DNA from: Cavenderia fasciculata
Taxonomy: Eukaryota; Evosea; Eumycetozoa; Acytosteliales; Cavenderiaceae
Direction of reading: 5' to 3'
DNA length: 64,000 nt
NCBI RefSeq assembly: GCF_000203815.1
Contig: NW_004457729.1
Location: forward strand, 2,728,674 to 2,792,673
Positions 59,377 through 64,000 of the stretch are shown here, piece after piece; within the stretch, counting starts at the first letter, position 1; each line of letters begins with the position of its first letter. The notes beneath the pieces are model-generated. The model saw only the letters and a list, made by a program, of their open reading frames with translations. It did no database searches and had not been told where the DNA came from. Made by a program: the position numbers and the translations under genes.

Positions 59377-59605
59377 GATGATTCTCGCAATAAAAATAAA
59401 AAAAAATGGAAATATATTAATTCCATTATCACAATTGCATACAAAAATAATTTACAGTTATAAAAATACAATTTTGTTTATTTATTTATTTATATCACCC
59501 ATCGATAGATATAATCAATGGTTGTTGAGTGCTGAGTTGTTTAACTAACAATATATATTAGTTAATTGTGAAAGAGTTGACTATGATTACAGTTTTTAGA
59601 TTGAT

Positions 59606-60751
59606 TTAAAGTTTTGAAATTAAATTATTATTATTACAATTATTTTGTTGTTGATATTGGTGTTGTTCTGGATATAACATTAAAATACCATAATCACGTG
59701 GATCATTCCAAATTGGGTAATTGGATTGTGATTTGAATTGAGTGAATTCGGTTGGAGTTGAAAATCTGGCAATCGATGTAAATTCTAATGATTTGATACC
59801 TGGAAGTAATGGAAAGTGTTGTCTGATTGGATCGGTCATTGAGAATCCTGCAAATACATAATTGATGCCTTGAGAATACAATTCATTGTGTACACGTTGT
59901 AAAAGGTATCTAAATAGAGTGTCACTTGTTTCTTGATCTTCACCCAATGAATAACAACAATAGAGTTGACGATGTTTTTGTGTTTGTTGTTGACGATTCT
60001 TGAGTGTGAATATTAAATCTTGATTCCAAATAGAGATTGATGCTTCATACAATTGACCATTACATTGCATCGTTGCAATATAGGTTGATTCATGGTATTT
60101 TTGATTATCGACAAGGATATCTGAGAAACTTGATGGAATAAAGTTGTATTGTTGGAATGCATTATCCCATCTCTCTTTGATGTCATCATTCTCTAATAGT
60201 TGCATAAATCTAACTTGTGAACAATTGGATGGGAGTGAGTTGACTCTTACTGGACTGGATACCTTCCAAGCCATCTGACATTGATCATATTGTGGAGTCA
60301 TTTCAATGTTTCCAGTTGCTTTTTTGATTGGTGCATTATTCTTTGATGTCGATGCGACAAGGATGGTTGAACGGTTGTCTTGTTTGACGGCACTATGAAT
60401 ATCTCTGAAAAACATATTGGAAATGGAATGACCACGGTATTCTGGATGAACATTGATATCAAACATATAGTACAATGTCTTCTTTTCACCACACACAATC
60501 ACATCTTTGATATTACATGCATAGGCTCCAATAGCTTGATGTTCCTGTCTGTCTTCGGCAACAATAATCTTATGATTCTTTGTTAGAGTTGGACGGATTG
60601 TGAAATCGATTGGATGTGACATTCCTTCCAATGCATTGTAATTGTATGATACTGGTAGTCTTGGAATTGATGAAATGGCATTTAAATCTTTTTCCTCTGA
60701 GAATTCTCTTAATACAAATCTATTATTATTATTATTGATATTAAAATTCAT
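59606..60751 (-). CDS. GNAT N-acetyltransferase-like protein, copy 2
   Basis: Single-exon, 381 residues, about 97% identical to copy 1 at 18619-19764 and inverted to it. It carries the same acetyl-CoA motif (NVHPEYRGHSISNMFF) and C-terminal lobe. Differences cluster in one ~50-base tract (FMQLLENDDIKERW here) and in the Gln/Asn tail (PEQHQYQQQNNCNNNN). Most synonymous sites are unchanged, so the pair is young or kept alike by gene conversion. Both frames are open, so both are probably expressed. Confidence 0.85.
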   Translation of the reverse strand: MNFNINNNNNRFVLREFSEEKDLNAISSIPRLPVSYNYNALEGMSHPIDFTIRPTLTKNHKIIVAEDRQEHQAIGAYACNIKDVIVCGEKKTLYYMFDINVHPEYRGHSISNMFFRDIHSAVKQDNRSTILVASTSKNNAPIKKATGNIEMTPQYDQCQMAWKVSSPVRVNSLPSNCSQVRFMQLLENDDIKERWDNAFQQYNFIPSSFSDILVDNQKYHESTYIATMQCNGQLYEASISIWNQDLIFTLKNRQQQTQKHRQLYCCYSLGEDQETSDTLFRYLLQRVHNELYSQGINYVFAGFSMTDPIRQHFPLLPGIKSLEFTSIARFSTPTEFTQFKSQSNYPIWNDPRDYGILMLYPEQHQYQQQNNCNNNNLISKL

Positions 60752-61885
60752 TTTTGTTGGAATTATTATTATTATTATTATTATTAATTAATATTTATTA
60801 TTGATAAATTATTAATATGATTTAATTTTATATTATATTTAAAGTTGGAAATCCATTCTTATTTATAGTTGAGGTTGTTGGATAGCAGTGCACTCGGCCG
60901 AGTTGGTGAAGGTCGTGTGACGGTACTCCAACCCCGCATCTCTTTGTCTTTAACCAACTAATTCGTTAGCGATTAGATCGTTAGTATATTGAATAGGCGT
61001 CGTCAGTCACATCGACATTGCTTCAATTGGATAGAGAATGGTTTAGTAGACCGACAATAATAATTTCTCTGATTCAACAATATTGTTTGTGACGATGATG
61101 ATGTAACCATACTTTATGTATATCGAATCGACCAATATAAAACATTTATTCAAATGATTGTGATTATGATTTGTGTTCGGTGATGCTTAAAAGATAAAAA
61201 ACGAGATACAAACACCACCACTGTGTTTAGAGAGAGAAAGAGAGAGAAAGAGAGAGTGCGTGTGTGTGATCATCACACCACCACTACCATATCTTTTAGT
61301 ATGCCAATCCATCCTACCCATGTCATCACCAACCACTACTAATATACTACTAATATCAAAAGAAGAAATTAAATGATTGTGGTTATAATAAGTTTTATCA
61401 TATTTTACAAGTCTTAAATAAAATTATCATTATCATTATATTATTATTATTATGTTTTTAATTATAATTGTGACTACTTCTTTGTGCGTTGCAGTGTTGA
61501 ATAACATATAATAATCTTGAGCACGAGATCGTAAAACCAACAACCTTATGTTGAATTCATAAGTTGTACAATCAAATTAAACTAACTAAACTAATATTTA
61601 TATATTATTACTTTTGACCTACAAAAGTAGATTAACGAAAGAAGTAAAAAGTGTGGTGAGAATGATGATAAGAAGATGGAAAAAAAAATTAAAAAAAAAA
61701 CAAAAAAAATGATCATAAACGAATGAGCAAGCATCTGATGAATGAGGAGCAAACACATAGTATCATTCATAGCTCTATCTAGTACTAGTTATATTGTCTT
61801 GTTTGTATAGTGTGTTAGAAGAAACATCAACATCAGTACAACAACTCAACAACAACAACAACAACAGAGAAGAAGAGGAAGAAGA
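60752..61885. other. Long divergent promoter region, about 1.1 kb
   Basis: Near the GNAT start are AAT repeats, then a GC-richer patch (about 60890-61050) with CGAC, CGTCG and GGCCGAG words that echo the style but not the order of the copy 1 promoter. Further on are GA repeats (about 61229-61258), a poly-A tract (about 61680-61709) and CAA/GAAG leader repeats before 61886. Confidence 0.5.
60859..60870 (-). promoter_or_regulatory. TATA element of GNAT copy 2
   Basis: Reverse strand reads AACTATAAATAA, the same as in copy 1, about 110 bases before the ATG. Confidence 0.5.
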
Positions 61886-63488
61886 ATGTTGACTGTACAA
61901 AAGACATTGGTATCTATTGGTCGTTTGGTCGCGACCAACACTGCTGCTGCTGCTACTGCTACTGGCTCAGTGGGTGTTGCAAGATACTCATCAAAGAAGA
62001 AGAGCAAGGATCCAGCAGAGAACAACGAGCACTTGATGTCCAAGTTGCACGCCAAGATCGACCCAACCTTTTTAGACTTTAGAGACGACGAAGAGTTGGC
62101 ACACGACTTTGGTGAGGACGTTGAAGGCGACTTGCTCGAGGAATACAAGGACGAGGAGCTTGCATACGACGCCGACGAGGAGATCGAGGACTTTAGAGAC
62201 ATTGACGACTTTGACCAACACGACACACCCGACGACGCACCACTCAACATGCGCAAGACCAAGCGTCAGAACCTGTTGTTTGGCGACAAGGACTTTGACG
62301 AACAGGCACTTGACGGACTCGACGAAAACGAGTTTGACGAGGATGCATTGGACAGAGAATACGAAAGAGACGAAGACGACGAAGAGTATGATCGTCCCGT
62401 TGAAATGGACGACTTTTACAATGACGACGAAACCAACCAATACTTTGAAGGCGAGGATGCTATGGAAAAGGAGGCCTTGCAAGAAGACGACGACGGTATG
62501 AAAAACAAGCGATTCCACGATCTCTTGGCAGAGGTTGAAGAGGGTGATGCCGAGGAAGACGCAGAGGAACAAGACGCACACGAAGAGCAAATGCGCAAGT
62601 ACCGTGACATCATCGGTCCAGTCGTCAACGACCCCGACGTCAGAGGTGTTCGTGTCCTCTACAACGCCTATCGTCTTGCCTTGGACGACCCAAGACCATT
62701 AGATCCAGTCATCAAAATGAACATCTACGATGCCTACATGGAAGATCCTGTATATTACAATCCCTACCAATTATCAAAGATTTATCATATTCATCCAAAT
62801 AGAAGTAAGAAAAAGAAATGCACAAATAATATATCTATATAATATATCAAAAGAATAGAATGTTAACATTTTTATTTATTTATTCTATTTTCTCTCAGTC
62901 GCTGCCATTATTAGATTCCAACAAATCTATCTAAAGGAAGTTGAAGCTGGTGAAGAAGTATTTGATGATTTGGAGATTGCCATGACCGGATACTTTGGAA
63001 CAAGAGAGGAGGATGAATACCTTGGTCAATTCGAAGCCGACGAAAGAAAAATGCAAAAATACTGGTTGCTCAATGGCAAGGAAAACATGTTTTCCATTGT
63101 ACCAAAGAAGGGCAAGCGTGTCGATCCAATCCATGAACGCCCAGAAAACGTTCCACCATCGTTCCCAGAGAAGCCAGTCTACTTCCGTGGACCAACTCTT
63201 GAAAAGCCAAAGCGCAAGAATCTTATTTTCATCGACAAGTCTCGTAACCCATTCACTGGCTATGCCCAAGCCGACCCACTCATCCTCATCAGTGCCATCG
63301 ATGGTTCTCTCCGTACCCCATCCACCGAAGAACGTAGCAAGATTTTAGAAAAGCATACGAGTTCCCAAAAGGATCGTTCGCCACATGCTCTTCTCAAATT
63401 ACCATTAAACTACAAAGATCACGATGCCTATCACAAAGGAAAGAAGAACAAAGAAGAAGAATCTACTACCACTGAAGAACAACTTTAA
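61886..63488 (+). CDS. Mitochondrial acidic protein, possible Bot1/mS45-like ribosomal factor
   Basis: Exons 61886-62804 and 62899-63488 give 502 residues. The start (MLTVQKTLVSIGRLVATNTA then an Ala/Arg-rich run to VARYSSKKK) is a mitochondrial presequence with a likely RYSS cleavage site. Residues 45-235 are extremely Asp/Glu-rich. The conserved-looking part begins near 245: YMEDPVYYNPYQLSKIYHIH then RIAAIIRFQQIYLKEVEAG resembles the helix-turn Y..LS..Y.IS..RV.AIIRL of the fungal mitochondrial regulator/small-subunit protein family (Bot1, mS45). The C-terminal RKNLIFIDKSRNPFTGYAQA is a second distinctive block. I infer a mitochondrial ribosome role; this is moderate only. GC-rich codons suggest high expression. 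Confidence 0.6.
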
Positions 63489-63777
63489 ATAATATATTAT
63501 AATCCACCCAACCAATCAAATATCAAATATCTTTTAAATAAAAAAAAACTAAAATTAAAATAACAATAATAATTATTGTATTGAATTTGGATTTATTTAA
63601 TATTGATATATAATTATTTATATTATATTATATTATATTTGTTTGTTTGTTGGTTGTTGTTGTTTAATAACAATTAGTAATCTATTTGGCTTCTAATTTA
63701 AAATATATATATGTAAATAGTTTTGTTTTGTCTTCCCTCTCCCTCCAAATCATTGAAATGATATTCTATCTATCTAT

Positions 63778-64000
63778 TTATTCCCATCCATCATCATCAT
63801 CGTTCCAAACTATTGATGGTTTCTTTATGGGTTGTGTAATTTTTGGTGGTTGTATGGATTCACTATCATCCATCTCATTGTTTTCATTGTTGCTCTCATC
63901 ATCTGATCCAACATCTTCATCATCATCATCTCCAAAATTAATTTCATCGTCGTCTCCCCAATTACCCATACTTGAATTTGCATCAATATTTGTAGTAGTT
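63778..64000 (-). CDS. C-terminus of an acidic protein, cut by the window edge
   Basis: The minus-strand frame is open from the window edge and ends at TAA. It reads ANSSMGNWGDDDEINFGDDD, then Asp/Glu/Asn-rich sequence, then PPKITQPIKKPSIVWNDDDD and GWE at the very end. Repeated Trp within acidic clusters resembles the adaptor-binding tails of trafficking proteins such as SCYL family members, but this is a weak resemblance. An ATG at 63969 is in frame but probably internal. Confidence 0.5.
   Translation of the reverse strand, partial: TTTNIDANSSMGNWGDDDEINFGDDDDEDVGSDDESNNENNEMDDSESIQPPKITQPIKKPSIVWNDDDDGWE

Noticed and set aside
62072-62590. Long Val/Leu-rich frame antisense to the acidic mitochondrial gene
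   Set aside because: Shadow of GAC/GAG-rich codons on the coding strand.
1-64000. Transposons, retroelements and CRISPR-like arrays
   Set aside because: No reverse transcriptase, transposase, long terminal repeats or spaced direct repeats were recognised; the repeats seen are microsatellites and host-gene duplicates.

Overview
This window is eukaryotic nuclear DNA from a social amoeba (Dictyostelia). The evidence is very A/T-rich intergenic DNA, short introns (about 70-130 nt) that nearly all start GTATGT, GTAAGT or GTAAA and end in a T-rich tract plus AG, coding runs of CAA, AAT, ACA and TCA (poly-Q, N, T, S), small intergenic gaps, and dictyostelid-style proteins such as a bulb-lectin protein. 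The species cannot be named from sequence alone; the modest homopolymer load suggests a lineage other than D. discoideum (inference). No virus-like element or intact transposon was recognised.

Layout. 0-13.3 kb: a partial unknown gene, a PP2C-type phosphatase, the Brix protein RPF2, an RCC1-repeat protein, a HAD hydrolase, a possible small gene, a coiled-coil protein ending in a FYVE-like zinc finger, and an 80-residue coiled-coil protein. 12.5-20 kb: a zone with gene fragments, including a decayed 3' end of a mitochondrial carrier gene and a piece of a gene whose full copy lies at 59 kb, followed by the intact carrier, PEX16 and a GNAT acetyltransferase-like gene. 20-30 kb: an importin-5-like karyopherin, the proteasome receptor Rpn10, an ankyrin protein sharing Rpn10's promoter interval, and a non-canonical poly(A)/U polymerase. 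30-38 kb: a membrane-anchored protein fusing GT2 and GT4 glycosyltransferases, OXA1, a 71-residue membrane protein, and a MAK11/PAK1IP1 WD40 protein. 38-43 kb: four copies of an unrecognised two-exon gene; one is open, two carry a single in-frame stop and one is more decayed. An unknown membrane-protein gene lies between the first two. 43-64 kb: COMMD5, an ankyrin-TBC RabGAP, a mitochondrial ATP-PEPCK homologue that has lost its kinase motif, a PH-PH-LIM protein, a double bulb-lectin protein, a secreted Cys-rich peptide, RABL6, an unknown 132-residue protein, a second GNAT copy (inverted, about 97% identical protein), a probable mitochondrial ribosome-associated protein and the acidic tail of a partial gene.

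Functionally the window is mostly unlinked housekeeping genes: ribosome assembly (RPF2, MAK11), mitochondria (carrier, OXA1, PEPCK-like, Bot1-like), peroxisome (PEX16), proteasome (Rpn10), nuclear import and membrane traffic (TBC, COMMD5, RABL6, FYVE). There are no operons. Genes alternate as divergent and convergent neighbours with gaps of roughly 0.2-1.5 kb. Exon models below were built by hand from splice signals and reading frame; all complete models sum to whole codons.
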